Positions 26,180 to 34,878 of a stretch of 64,000 nucleotides of DNA are shown here, piece after piece (position 1 is the first letter of the stretch; every line of letters starts with the position of its first letter). Under the pieces are notes generated by a model that saw only the letters and a list, made by a program, of their open reading frames with translations, was not told the DNA's origin and ran no database searches. A program made the translations under genes and the position numbers. This stretch comes from Clostridia bacterium (GTDB lineage: Bacteria > Bacillota > Clostridia > Christensenellales > CAG-138), in the NCBI GenBank assembly GCA_017407205.1, contig JAFQXA010000012.1:58448-122447 (forward strand), in the 5' to 3' direction.

Positions 26180-26692
26180 CTAAAGTATTATCAAAAAAAG
26201 AGTAAGCCCCGAAAAAAGCCCAAGTGACGAATAAAGCTTCACGTATTTTTTCTCAACATTTTCTGCCTCGCCTGCAAGCGAAAAAAGTCTTTTCAACACA
26301 AGCTGTATATTGTTTTTCTCGCTTGTAAAATCGCCTTTACCAAGCGTTGAGAAGAAGCTTTCAAGCACGCCTTTATCCTCTTCACGAAGCTGTTCAAAGC
26401 CCGTTTTTTTCATTTGAAGCTCACGCATTGTTTTATCGTAAGCACAAACAAGCGATTCACTGTTTTGTATATTGAGAGTAAGCGTATCCCAGAACGTTTT
26501 TTCATTGCACGGCGTGAGCATTTCAATAAGCCGTGAAATGGGAAGCCTTGTATACTCCATGCTGTTTAAAAGTCTCTCTATATCGTCGTTTAAGCCGATC
26601 AGAATTTTGCTTCTTGCTTTTAACGCCCTTCCCTTTTGCTGTCCTATATAAACGCACATAAAAAGCAGTAATATTCCAAACAAAATCTTCAT
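26180..26692 (-). CDS. spoIIIAB: Stage III sporulation protein SpoIIIAB
   Basis: 170 residues with helices at both ends and a helical soluble middle; GKGDFTSEKNNIQL and VEKKYVKLYSSLGLFSGL at the C-terminus are typical. Related to type II secretion F-like proteins. Follows spoIIIAA by 12 bases. Confidence 0.92.
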   Translation of the reverse strand: MKILFGILLLFMCVYIGQQKGRALKARSKILIGLNDDIERLLNSMEYTRLPISRLIEMLTPCNEKTFWDTLTLNIQNSESLVCAYDKTMRELQMKKTGFEQLREEDKGVLESFFSTLGKGDFTSEKNNIQLVLKRLFSLAGEAENVEKKYVKLYSSLGLFSGLTLFLIIL

Positions 26693-26704
26693 TTTCTACC
26701 CCGA

Positions 26705-27574
26705 TTAAATCACTTTCTCAGTAAAAACCTTATCCATGTTGCGATGAAGCAAAAGCACATTGTCGAAAACATTGTCTTTTAAAAGCTCGCAAAGTCCCGG
26801 CCGTCTTTCAAGCTCTAAAAGGCTGCCAGAATGTGCAGATGCTATGACGCACACACCGCACGAGGATGCTTCCCTTACAGCTTTTATATCCTCTTTTGAG
26901 CCGAGCTCATCCGTTATTATCACATCGGGGGACATTGTTCTTATCATGGACATCATAGCTTCCGCCTTTGGGCTTCCGCTCATAACATCGGTGCGTTCAC
27001 CGACATCCAAACAGGGCACTCCGTTTCTTGCCCCCGATATCTCACAGCGCTCATCTGCAATACACACTTTTTTACCTCCATAGGTTGAAATCAAGCGGGC
27101 AGTATCCCTTAAAAGTGTTGTTTTTCCAACACCGGGTGATGATATCATCAGCGTTGAATTAAGTTTTTCTCCGTGTTGTATATACTTGACTGCATCACGC
27201 GCTGAGCCTATGCACTCCCGTGCAATTCTGAAATTAAAAAAACTTGCCGAGGTTAAACACCGTATTTTTCCGTTTTCGCAGGAGAAGTCACCGCACACAC
27301 CAACTCTGTACCCTTTAGGCAAAGTTAAAAAACAATTTTTAAGCTCATCTGTTCTTGCATAAATTGAGTGTTCACATAAAAGCTCCAAAAGTAAACTGCA
27401 CTCGTTTTCACTCACACAATGCTCAATCAAAATATCACGATTGCTGAAAACAAGCTGTATTCTTTTGTTAACCCTTATGCGTATTTCGCAAAGCGGTGAT
27501 AAGCACCTGATATTTTCAAGTGCCCTCGATATGGTATTGGGAAAATATTTGAATAAATCAGATTTCCATTCCAC
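26705..27574 (-). CDS. spoIIIAA: Stage III sporulation ATPase SpoIIIAA
   Basis: Cytosolic secretion-type ATPase of the SpoIIIA channel. Walker A SSPGVGKTTLLRDTAR, the KVCIADERCEISG and DVITTDELG-type Walker B (VIITDELGSKEDI), plus SAHSGSLLELERR. 289 residues, slightly short of the 307 in Bacillus. First canonical gene of the operon. Confidence 0.95.
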   Translation of the reverse strand: MEWKSDLFKYFPNTISRALENIRCLSPLCEIRIRVNKRIQLVFSNRDILIEHCVSENECSLLLELLCEHSIYARTDELKNCFLTLPKGYRVGVCGDFSCENGKIRCLTSASFFNFRIARECIGSARDAVKYIQHGEKLNSTLMISSPGVGKTTLLRDTARLISTYGGKKVCIADERCEISGARNGVPCLDVGERTDVMSGSPKAEAMMSMIRTMSPDVIITDELGSKEDIKAVREASSCGVCVIASAHSGSLLELERRPGLCELLKDNVFDNVLLLHRNMDKVFTEKVI

Positions 27575-27613
27575 TGTGCATGTCCTCCTACACAGTAAAA
27601 TGTATGAGACAAG

Positions 27614-28183
27614 TTACGCTTTTATAACCTCTGCTCTCTTTGCAAATACTGTCATAATCATGCTTTGCAATACAACGCCGATAATCTGCATATTTTGAAC
27701 CGATGTCAAAGCTAAATCGAGCGAGGCATACGAGTAACTCATATAATCAAGAATTGCCATAAATGCTTCTGTCAAAATCGGGAAAGCCGAGGCTACGGCA
27801 AGTGAAAAAATCGGGCTTTTTGAAAAAATCAGTCCCAAAAGCATAATGCATATGCCCATCAAAGCATAAGCGCACTCTGCTTTGCTTCTTAATGAAATTG
27901 CTGCAATCAGCGATAATATAACAAAAGCTCCAAAACCGCTTTTTGTAATCCGTTCTTTATTTGAAAAAGAAAGATACGCAAAATAAAGAGGCATAAACAG
28001 TACCGCCAAACTCACGCGAAGCTCTGTGACAAGCGATATCGAAAACGCAGACAAAGCAAGATACACAACAAATGCAAAGCTGATTTTAAAAAGAGATGTT
28101 CCAAGCCTTAAAGATGTTTTATCAAGCATGCCAAAACACGCAAGTATGAGCATCGAAAGAGCACCTATTGTCCAAATTTGCAT
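27614..28183 (-). CDS. Hypothetical polytopic membrane protein before spoIIIA, 189 aa
   Basis: Unrecognised. Five to six hydrophobic helices with short loops; no catalytic motif. GGAGGATGA precedes the ATG. It is 39 bases upstream of spoIIIAA on the same strand with no terminator between, while a strong bidirectional terminator lies upstream, so it probably is the first gene of the spoIIIA transcript and may act in sporulation. Confidence 0.7.
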   Translation of the reverse strand: MQIWTIGALSMLILACFGMLDKTSLRLGTSLFKISFAFVVYLALSAFSISLVTELRVSLAVLFMPLYFAYLSFSNKERITKSGFGAFVILSLIAAISLRSKAECAYALMGICIMLLGLIFSKSPIFSLAVASAFPILTEAFMAILDYMSYSYASLDLALTSVQNMQIIGVVLQSMIMTVFAKRAEVIKA

Positions 28184-28243
28184 TTTTGATCATCCTCCAA
28201 TACTAATATTTGCGAAAACCTACTTTAATATTAGTTTGCAAGC

Positions 28244-28280
28244 AAAAAAGCCGACAGGAAAATTTCCTGTCGGCTTTTTT
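28244..28280. terminator. Perfect bidirectional terminator
   Basis: 18-bp fully palindromic arms (AAAAAAGCCGACAGGAAA and its complement). It ends transcription of the dockerin pseudogene and insulates the spoIIIA operon. Confidence 0.9.
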
Positions 28281-28289
28281 AGTTTCACT

Positions 28290-28541
28290 TTATGAAAGCA
28301 TCATTTTTTGGATTGCAGCAATATCGCGAGAATTTACTTTTCCATGATTCGTGTAGTCTGCAAACAGCATTTGTTCTTCTGTTACTACATAGCCATTCAC
28401 CACTTCGTATTCAAAGTTGTCAGCCTATGCCAAAACTTCCTTAGTATCAATATTAACTCTTACACAAACAGGCACCGCAAAGCTCAGCACCATTGCAAGT
28501 ACAATAGTCAAAGTAATAATTCTTGTTCTTAGAAGCTTCAT
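28290..28541 (-). pseudogene. Remnant of a secreted dockerin protein
   Basis: The minus strand begins MKLLRTRIITLTIVLAMVLSF, a signal peptide with AGGAG upstream, runs 38 codons to an in-frame TAG, then continues in the same frame for 45 codons that end ADYTNHGKVNSRDIAAIQKMMLS. That tail is half a dockerin, with the NSRDIAAIQK signature seen in the two large secreted proteins of this window. The body of the protein is gone, so it is an internally deleted, interrupted gene. Confidence 0.75.
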
Positions 28542-28609
28542 ATCCATCTCTCCTTTTATTTCTCTGTTCCAAAGTTTGACATAGGGGATCTGAAAACGCA
28601 AATAATCAA

Positions 28610-28645
28610 ATATCAACAAAAGTAAACAAAAGTAAAGAAAAGTTG
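28610..28645 (+). promoter_or_regulatory. Tandem 10-bp repeat operator before the radical SAM gene
   Basis: ATATCAACAAAAGT followed by three units with a 10-base period: ACAAAAGTAA, ACAAAAGTAA, AGAAAAGTTG. Tandem helically phased repeats are typical of OmpR-type regulators. The same ATATCAACAAAAGT occurs before the HdeD gene. Confidence 0.55.
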
Positions 28646-28730
28646 AGTTCAAGTTGAAACTACGTTGATAAATCGGTTGTAAAATCTGTCCATAACAAAG
28701 CTATAACCACATTAGAAAGGACTGTCACAA

Positions 28731-30110
28731 ATGAGCGAAAAGACAATAAAAGAAAATTTAGAATCCTTTGCTGCAAAAAAAGTTTTGCATTATCTGGACG
28801 AAGATCCGGACAAGGCTTTACCCAAGTTGCTCTCTTGGGCAGAAAAGCTGGATAAAAACAACCGATTTGAAAACATATTCCTTCCAATTCATGCAATTCT
28901 TGACGATCCCAACAATAATTGGAACCGCCTTGTTAAAAGCTTATGGACTGATATCGCCCCTGAAGTCCGCAAGAGATTTTTTGAAAACTTCATTGTAAAT
29001 GCCTCATTGATAGGAACACCGAGACAGGAAAAATTAAAGGAAGAGCACGATTGCAATATTCCGTGGGCAATTCTTATGGACTTAACATCATCCTGTAATT
29101 TGAAATGCACAGGGTGTTGGGCAGCGGAATATGGACACAAGCTAAACTTAGAATATGAAGTATTGGATGATATTATCCGTCAGGGTACTTCCCTCGGTAC
29201 ATATATGTATATCTTCTCAGGCGGTGAACCGCTACTTCGCAAGGACGATATTATCCGCCTTTGCGCAGCACATCCCGATTGCGAGTTTCTTGCCTTCACT
29301 AACGGCACATTGATCGATGAAAAATTTGCCGATGATATGTTGCAAGTTAAAAACTTTGTTCCTGCCATCAGCATTGAAGGTTTTGAGGAAGCTACAGATT
29401 ATCGCCGAGGAAAAGGAACATATCAAAAAATAATCAAAGCTATGCAAATTCTCAAGGAGAAAAAGCTGCCGTTTGGTGCATCTTGCTGTTACACCTCCAA
29501 GAATGTGGATTCCCTCAGCTCAGAAGAATATATGGATTTTTTAATTGAAGCAGGTGCAAAATTCGCTTGGTTTTTTCACTATATGCCGGTCGGAAACGAA
29601 GCTGTCCCCGAATTGTTGCCCACGCCAGAGCAGCGAGAAATCATGTATAACCGCATACGTTCCTACAGAAACACAAAACCAATTTTCACAATCGACTTTC
29701 AACATGACGCCGAGTTTGTGGGTGGTTGTATTGCAGGCGGAAGAAGTTATTTGCATATTAACGCGAATGGTGATATTGAGCCTTGTGCTTTCATTCATTA
29801 CGCAGACTCTAACATACGAGAGCATACTTTGCTTGAAGCATACAAACGCCCCTTGTTCATGTCCTACAAAGAAGGTCAGCCCTTTAATGACAATATGCTC
29901 AGACCTTGTCCGATGCTTGAAAACCCGGGGGCACTTCGCGATATTGTTAAACGCACCAATGCACATTCAACAGATATGCAGTCCCCTGAAAACGTAGACG
30001 ATTTATATGCAAAGTGCAAGCCGTATGCTGATAATTGGATTGAAAAGGCAGATGAACTTTGGATTTCGAGTCCCGGATATGCAAAATATAAAAGTCGCAA
30101 CAATCAATAA
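28731..30110 (+). CDS. Radical SAM protein with SPASM-like C-terminus, 459 aa
   Basis: C122, C126 and C129 in SCNLKCTGC bind the radical-SAM iron-sulfur cluster; FSGGEPLL is the SAM-binding GGE motif. A leading helical region (1-105) precedes it. Later cysteines (GGCIAGGRSY, EPCAF, RPCPM, AKCKPY) could hold an auxiliary cluster as in SPASM enzymes. AGAAAGG lies before the ATG. It precedes an HdeD-like gene and a two-component system, with a shared operator motif. Substrate unknown; no small precursor peptide gene is seen nearby. Confidence 0.88.
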   Translation: MSEKTIKENLESFAAKKVLHYLDEDPDKALPKLLSWAEKLDKNNRFENIFLPIHAILDDPNNNWNRLVKSLWTDIAPEVRKRFFENFIVNASLIGTPRQEKLKEEHDCNIPWAILMDLTSSCNLKCTGCWAAEYGHKLNLEYEVLDDIIRQGTSLGTYMYIFSGGEPLLRKDDIIRLCAAHPDCEFLAFTNGTLIDEKFADDMLQVKNFVPAISIEGFEEATDYRRGKGTYQKIIKAMQILKEKKLPFGASCCYTSKNVDSLSSEEYMDFLIEAGAKFAWFFHYMPVGNEAVPELLPTPEQREIMYNRIRSYRNTKPIFTIDFQHDAEFVGGCIAGGRSYLHINANGDIEPCAFIHYADSNIREHTLLEAYKRPLFMSYKEGQPFNDNMLRPCPMLENPGALRDIVKRTNAHSTDMQSPENVDDLYAKCKPYADNWIEKADELWISSPGYAKYKSRNNQ

Positions 30111-30130
30111 ATATCAACAAAAGTTGATAT
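30111..30130 (+). promoter_or_regulatory. Perfect palindromic operator before HdeD gene
   Basis: ATATCAAC AAAA GTTGATAT, an 8-bp perfect inverted repeat starting right after the radical SAM stop codon. Its left half repeats the motif at 28610-28623. Confidence 0.55.
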
Positions 30131-30212
30131 TGACTTTACGTATGGTTGAAATAAACAGGATACTCTATCAATAAAGCAAGGTGCTTTTGCACCAAAAAAG
30201 GAGTTGTAAACA

Positions 30213-30746
30213 ATGAAAAAAGTTAGTTCAGGTAATTCAAGTCTTTTGATGAGTTTTGTTGAAATCGCTATCGGTATTCTTTTGCTTATAAATCCTGTGG
30301 GATTTACCTCCGGTATCATCATAACGCTCGGAGTGATACTTATTATTATGGGAATCGGTCAGATTGTCGCCTACTCTTGCACAGAACCCGATAAAGCCGC
30401 AAGTGATGGGAAACTGACTAAAGGCATTTTACTTACAGTTCTCGGCCTTTTTTGTGCATTTAATTCCAAGTGGTTTATCGTCACATTCCCTGCTATTACA
30501 ATTCTTTACGGTATATTAATTCTCGTTACCGGTGTCAGTAAGCTGCAACAAGCCATTGATATGGCAAGAGCAAAAAAAGAATATTGGTTTGTCGCACTTA
30601 TAAGCGCGCTATTGACATTGCTGGTTGCTGCTTTAATTATCTTCAATCCCTTCGCTTCAACGGCGGTTCTCTGGACATTCATAGGAGTCGCACTGATTGT
30701 AGAAGCTGCAATGGATATTGTAACTTTTATCTTTGCAAAAAAATGA
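30213..30746 (+). CDS. HdeD-like (DUF308) membrane protein, 177 aa
   Basis: Six hydrophobic helices in three pairs, with repeated LLINPVGFTSG- and IIFNPFASTAVLW-type segments characteristic of HdeD/DUF308 proteins, linked in enterobacteria to acid resistance. AAAGGAG before the ATG. Located 100 bases after the radical SAM gene, in the same direction. Confidence 0.85.
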   Translation: MKKVSSGNSSLLMSFVEIAIGILLLINPVGFTSGIIITLGVILIIMGIGQIVAYSCTEPDKAASDGKLTKGILLTVLGLFCAFNSKWFIVTFPAITILYGILILVTGVSKLQQAIDMARAKKEYWFVALISALLTLLVAALIIFNPFASTAVLWTFIGVALIVEAAMDIVTFIFAKK

Positions 30747-30803
30747 TTAAAGCTGCAGGTATTTCTCATTTTCTCCACAAATGAAAAATACGGTTATTAA
30801 AGT

Positions 30804-30844
30804 AAAACAGACCTCGTTACAATTATGAAGTCTGTTTTGCTTTA
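30804..30844 (+). terminator. Terminator after HdeD-like gene
   Basis: 9-bp stem AAAACAGAC / GTCTGTTTT with T-rich tail TTTGCTTTA. Confidence 0.75.
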
Positions 30845-30908
30845 TTCCATAATTATTCAATTCAAAAGCATGGCACTATATTGTCAATCAAAGTTCACAA
30901 GAACAGTC

Positions 30909-30937
30909 TTGATAGTATAAGTGCATACTACTACGAT
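30909..30937 (+). promoter_or_regulatory. Promoter for two-component genes
   Basis: TTGATA, 17 bases, TACGAT, about 41 bases before the response-regulator ATG. Confidence 0.55.
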
Positions 30938-30977
30938 GTAATTATCGCAAATTAAATTCTCATAGAGGAAAACCAAT

Positions 30978-31649
30978 ATGCTGAAAATCTTAATTGCAGA
31001 GGACGACCGTGAACTAAGGCGGTTATTTGCTCATGTACTTATAAAGAACGGATATACTGTAAAAGAAGTGGCAAACGGGCAAGAAGCATTGGATGCCATT
31101 GACAGGGACTACTATGACCTGATTATTTCAGATATTATGATGCCGATTTTAGACGGTTATCAGCTTGTGCGGACACTCAGGGATGCAGGAAACAACATCC
31201 CCGTTATGATGATAACAGCCAAAGACGCTTTTGATGATATGCGCATGGGGTTTCTTTCAGGCTCTGACGATTACATGATAAAACCTGTAAACATCAATGA
31301 AATGGTGCTTCGCGTTCAGGCACTTCTCCGTCGCGCTCAAATGATTAACGAGCGAAAACAAACCCTCGGCAATACCGTTTTAGAGTATGATACCTTCACG
31401 GTAACAACTGAAAACGAATTGATTTCACTTCCGCAAAAGGAATTCATGTTGCTTTATAAAATGGCATCCTACCCCGGTCGAATTTTCACCAGACAGCAAC
31501 TCATGGACGATGTGTGGGGATATGACAGCGAGAGTGACTCTCACACTGTGGATGTGCATATCGGCAGACTGCGTGACCGTTTTCGTGATAACAAGGATTT
31601 TAAGATTGTGACAATGCGCGGTGTTGGCTATAAGGTGATAAAGCTATGA
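30978..31649 (+). CDS. OmpR/PhoB-family response regulator
   Basis: Receiver domain with acidic EDD at 8-10, phospho-acceptor D52 in IISDIMMP, T/A in MITAKD, and K105-region IKPVN; then a winged-helix domain with QKEFMLLYKMASYPGRIFTRQQLMDDVWGYD and HTVDVHIGRLRDRF. 223 residues. Its stop overlaps the kinase start (ATGA). Likely regulates the adjoining radical SAM and HdeD genes, inferred from location and repeats. Confidence 0.95.
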   Translation: MLKILIAEDDRELRRLFAHVLIKNGYTVKEVANGQEALDAIDRDYYDLIISDIMMPILDGYQLVRTLRDAGNNIPVMMITAKDAFDDMRMGFLSGSDDYMIKPVNINEMVLRVQALLRRAQMINERKQTLGNTVLEYDTFTVTTENELISLPQKEFMLLYKMASYPGRIFTRQQLMDDVWGYDSESDSHTVDVHIGRLRDRFRDNKDFKIVTMRGVGYKVIKL

Positions 31650-32701
31650 ATGAGCGTGAAAATTTTCAAAAGATTAGAGAACAAAAAATTACATTCAGCC
31701 TTAGGACACGATTGACGATATTAGTGGGCGTCGTAGTCCTTTTCAGCATCCTTATATCATTTGGCATTTCAAAGCTGCTTGAGCATTTACTTCCAACCTC
31801 TACAAATATTCCGATGCTTATTCAGTTGAATGTTTTCAGCTTGGTTATCGCACTCATTGCCACGCATTTTTTATCCAAAATGTTTTTTGACCCGATTAAA
31901 GAACTAAGAATTGCTATGCAAGAGGTAGCAGACGGAAAGTTCGGTACCCGAATAGAAACCAAATCTACATCCGCAGAAATTCAAGAGCTTTTCGCTGGAT
32001 TCAATATGATGGCAGGGGAACTTGGAGCAACCGAAATATTGCAGACAGACTTTGTATCCAATGTATCACACGAATTCAAAACACCCATCAACGCCATTGA
32101 AGGTTATACAATGCTCTTACAAAACACGAACAATATTGATTCAGTTGAAAACGGATACATTGAAAAAATACTTTTCAACACTCGCCGTCTCTCCTCTCTT
32201 GTCAGCAACATACTGCTCTTGTCCAAACTTGAAAACCAGTCCATTCGGACACATCAGGAGCATTATGCACTTGATGAACAGATTCGAGAGGATATTCTAT
32301 CTCTTGAATCTGCTTGGGAATCAAAAAACATTGAATTTGATGTGGATCTTGATACCGTCAGTTATTACGGCAACAAAAACATTATGCACCATGTTTGGAG
32401 CAACCTGCTGAGTAACGCGATTAAGTTCAGTACAAGCAGCATAAAAATGCGATTATATAAAACTCAAGATAAAATCGTATTTTTTATTGAAGATGACGGC
32501 CCCGGTATTGCGGAGGAAGCACAGAAGCATTTATTCGATAAGTTTTATCAAGCTGACACCTCTCATAAGGAAGAAGGCAACGGTTTGGGGCTTGCTCTTG
32601 TGAAAAACATTATCACTTTATGCAACGGAAATATATTTGCTGAAAACTTAAGCAACGGTGGTTGTCGTTTTACAGTAACACTTCCTGCCGAAGCTGAATA
32701 A
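31646..32701 (+). CDS. Sensor histidine kinase
   Basis: Two membrane helices (about 24-42 and 60-80) with only a short outside loop, HAMP-like region with DPIKELRIAMQEVADG, HisKA with H142 in VSHEFKTPINAIEGY, then HATPase: N box in WSNLLSNAIKFS, EDDGPGI, and GNGLGLALVKNI. 351 residues. The tiny outside loop suggests sensing within the membrane. Confidence 0.95.
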   Translation: MNERENFQKIREQKITFSLRTRLTILVGVVVLFSILISFGISKLLEHLLPTSTNIPMLIQLNVFSLVIALIATHFLSKMFFDPIKELRIAMQEVADGKFGTRIETKSTSAEIQELFAGFNMMAGELGATEILQTDFVSNVSHEFKTPINAIEGYTMLLQNTNNIDSVENGYIEKILFNTRRLSSLVSNILLLSKLENQSIRTHQEHYALDEQIREDILSLESAWESKNIEFDVDLDTVSYYGNKNIMHHVWSNLLSNAIKFSTSSIKMRLYKTQDKIVFFIEDDGPGIAEEAQKHLFDKFYQADTSHKEEGNGLGLALVKNIITLCNGNIFAENLSNGGCRFTVTLPAEAE

Positions 32702-32787
32702 ACCTACTATGGGTTTTAATACTATACCCATTTTGTTCAACAACACAACCTGTTTTGAGCTGCCATTTAGGATGATTTCAGTTTACA

Positions 32788-32818
32788 AAAAGGACTGTCC
32801 GTTTTGGACAGTCCTTTT
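32788..32818. terminator. Bidirectional terminator
   Basis: 13-bp perfect stem AAAAGGACTGTCC / GGACAGTCCTTTT, shared by the kinase gene (plus) and the lipoprotein gene (minus). Confidence 0.9.
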
Positions 32819-32832
32819 AAATGTCTTAGTTA

Positions 32833-33303
32833 TTAGCTGTTTGCTACTGCCTCAGCTGTTGCTTCTGCTGTTGCTTCAGCTTCAGGTGTTGCTTCAGCTT
32901 CTGCTGTTGCTTCTGCTGTTGCTTCGGGAGCGGGAGTTGCGCCGGCATTTTCTACCTGATCTTCCATTGTATCGAGCATATCCTTAAGAGCACCCTGTAC
33001 TGTCTTAAGTGTATCTATCAAAGCAGCTGCTTCTTCTTCATTAAAGCCGTTTTCTTCGTCAATGATTTTGTCAACTACGCCCTGTACTTCTTCAAGGCTT
33101 GCCCTGATTGATGCTGCATCGTTCTTGAATGCTTCATCATCAAGCTTGTTTTCTGCTGCATATTCTTCTACATCCGCAAGAAGGTCATAGCACTTTGTGA
33201 GGTTGTTAATAACCTTGTTATTGTTTCCTCTGTTGCCACTGCAACCTACGAGAGCTGCCAATACGAGCATAAGTGAGAGTACCAATGCGATTGTCTTTTT
33301 CAT
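32833..33303 (-). CDS. Small lipoprotein with Ala/Thr/Glu-rich tail, 156 aa
   Basis: Lipobox LVGC at about residues 18-21 after a hydrophobic signal. A helical, acidic middle follows, then a tail from about residue 120 built of repeated EATAEATAEA units. GGAGG before the ATG. The tail probably forms an extended spacer through the wall. Function unknown. Confidence 0.8.
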   Translation of the reverse strand: MKKTIALVLSLMLVLAALVGCSGNRGNNNKVINNLTKCYDLLADVEEYAAENKLDDEAFKNDAASIRASLEEVQGVVDKIIDEENGFNEEEAAALIDTLKTVQGALKDMLDTMEDQVENAGATPAPEATAEATAEAEATPEAEATAEATAEAVANS

Positions 33304-33342
33304 TTTTAAATTCCTCCGAATATGTTTTCTACGTTAAGAGTT

Positions 33343-33371
33343 AGTTTACCACACTATACTTCAAAATGCAA
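33343..33371 (-). promoter_or_regulatory. Promoter for small lipoprotein gene
   Basis: Minus strand TTGCAT, 17 bases, TAAACT, about 40 bases before the ATG. Confidence 0.45.
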
Positions 33372-33393
33372 ACAAAACAGGTAAACTTCACAA

Positions 33394-34359
33394 TTATTCC
33401 TTTATATCATACCTTTTTTCGATATATGCAAGTGCTTTTTTGAACCAATCAGGCAATTCAGCCTCAAAAGTCATACGTTCTCCGGTTCTCGGATGGTCAA
33501 GCGATAACCTGAACGCATGAAGTGCCTGTCCGTCAAGTGACGGTATCGGACACTTCTTTCTTCCGTACACAATATCGCCTGTAACAGGATGCTTGATATG
33601 TGCCATGTGCACGCGGATCTGATGTGTACGCCCTGTTTCAAGCTGAAGCTCCAAAAGCGTATACTCGCCATAGCGTGTAAGCACTTTATAATGAGTGATC
33701 GCTTCCCTGCCCATGCTTTTTGTGCAGACCGCCATCTTTTTTCTGTCGTTTATATCCCTGCCTATCGGAGCATCAACCGTTCCGCCGTCCGTCTTTATAT
33801 TTCCGTCTACAATTGCCATATATGTGCGGTGTGCAGTATGCTCCTTTATCTGTTCAGACAGCGACCTATGCGCCATATCGTTTTTTGCCACAACCACAAG
33901 TCCGCTTGTGAGCTTGTCAATACGGTGAACGATGCCGGGGCGCAGTTCACCGCCGATTCCCGACAAGTCTTTCACATGGTGCATGAGTGCATTCACCATT
34001 GTACCTGATTCATGCCCCGGTGCAACATGGACCACCATACCTTTTGCCTTGTTTACTACAACAATATCCTCATCCTCGTAAACTATATCAAGCGGTATGT
34101 CCTCGCCCACAAGCTCTATCTCTTTGGGTGGTTTTAAAGTGATATTCACTTCATCCCCCGCTTTTAGCTTCGTGTTCGCCTTGCCAGCTTTTCCGTTTAC
34201 GAGCACGTCTCCGCTTTCTATCATGCGTTGCGAAAAAGAACGTGTTTCACCCGTAACACTTGCTGTAAACACGTCAAGCCGCACGCCGCCTGCTTCGGCA
34301 GTCAGACTTAATACTTCACTTTCTGAAAGCACAGTTGTTTTCTCCGTCTTTTCAATCAT
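33394..34359 (-). CDS. rluD: RluA/RluD-family 23S rRNA pseudouridine synthase
   Basis: N-terminal S4 domain (VRLDVFTASVTGETRSFSQRMIESGDVLVNGK) then the catalytic domain with GIVHRIDKLTSGLVVVAK, whose Asp is the nucleophile; the usual HRLDK is HRIDK. Also ETGRTHQIRVHMAHI. 321 residues. Overlaps lspA by eight bases, the usual lspA-rluD pair. Confidence 0.93.
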   Translation of the reverse strand: MIEKTEKTTVLSESEVLSLTAEAGGVRLDVFTASVTGETRSFSQRMIESGDVLVNGKAGKANTKLKAGDEVNITLKPPKEIELVGEDIPLDIVYEDEDIVVVNKAKGMVVHVAPGHESGTMVNALMHHVKDLSGIGGELRPGIVHRIDKLTSGLVVVAKNDMAHRSLSEQIKEHTAHRTYMAIVDGNIKTDGGTVDAPIGRDINDRKKMAVCTKSMGREAITHYKVLTRYGEYTLLELQLETGRTHQIRVHMAHIKHPVTGDIVYGRKKCPIPSLDGQALHAFRLSLDHPRTGERMTFEAELPDWFKKALAYIEKRYDIKE

Positions 34360-34867
34360 TCTTCTTTGCCTGTTTCTTTAACTCACCGCGTTTTTCAAGC
34401 TCTTGGGCAAAACGCTTACCGTTTTTCAAAAAGAATATATCAAGCATCAAAAATGCAACACCGAGAGTTATCGCACAGTCTGCAATATTAAATATCGCAA
34501 AGTTTATAAACGCAGGCTCAATCATATCCCTGACATAGCCTAAAAACACGCGGTCTATAAGATTACCGAGAGCACCCGATAATATGAGCGATACCGATAT
34601 TTTCATAAAGGTGTGCATCGTTTTTCGTTCCCTTATAAGGAAGTATATAATAAATCCGCAGGCTACCACGGTAAGCACAATAAAAAACCATCTCGCACCC
34701 GAAAGCATACCAAATGATGCACCCGTATTTTTTACATATGTAAGATTTAAAACTCCGTCAATCAATGTATAGCTATGAAACGGCAATGTTGTAAGATAAA
34801 AAGCACTTAAGGCTTTTGTAATTTGGTCAAGCAGCAATACGGCTAATGTAACTAAAATCTCAATCAT
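34352..34867 (-). CDS. lspA: Lipoprotein signal peptidase II
   Basis: Aspartyl protease that removes lipoprotein signals. Four helices; catalytic aspartates in GNLIDRVFLGYVRDM and FNIADCAI. The ATG at 34867 has GGAGAAA upstream; a TTG 15 bases earlier is not used. 171 residues. Confidence 0.95.
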   Translation of the reverse strand: MIEILVTLAVLLLDQITKALSAFYLTTLPFHSYTLIDGVLNLTYVKNTGASFGMLSGARWFFIVLTVVACGFIIYFLIRERKTMHTFMKISVSLILSGALGNLIDRVFLGYVRDMIEPAFINFAIFNIADCAITLGVAFLMLDIFFLKNGKRFAQELEKRGELKKQAKKND

Positions 34868-34878
34868 ATTTTCTCCAA

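Noticed and set aside
28425..28427. In-frame TAG as a recoded (sense) codon
   Set aside because: Only one case is seen, the body of the protein is missing, and other genes show no in-frame TAG; a pseudogene is simpler.
28731..30110. Radical SAM enzyme as maturase of a ribosomal peptide
   Set aside because: SPASM-like cysteines fit, but no small precursor peptide, leader-binding domain or exporter is seen nearby.
30111..30130. The AT-rich palindrome as a rho-independent terminator of the radical SAM gene
   Set aside because: Stem is AT-rich and lacks a following T-run; it shares half its sequence with an upstream promoter region, so an operator fits better.
32833..33303. Ala/Thr/Glu repeat tail as a DNA-level tandem repeat of special function
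   Set aside because: It is a short low-complexity spacer inside a lipoprotein, a common form of wall-spanning linker.
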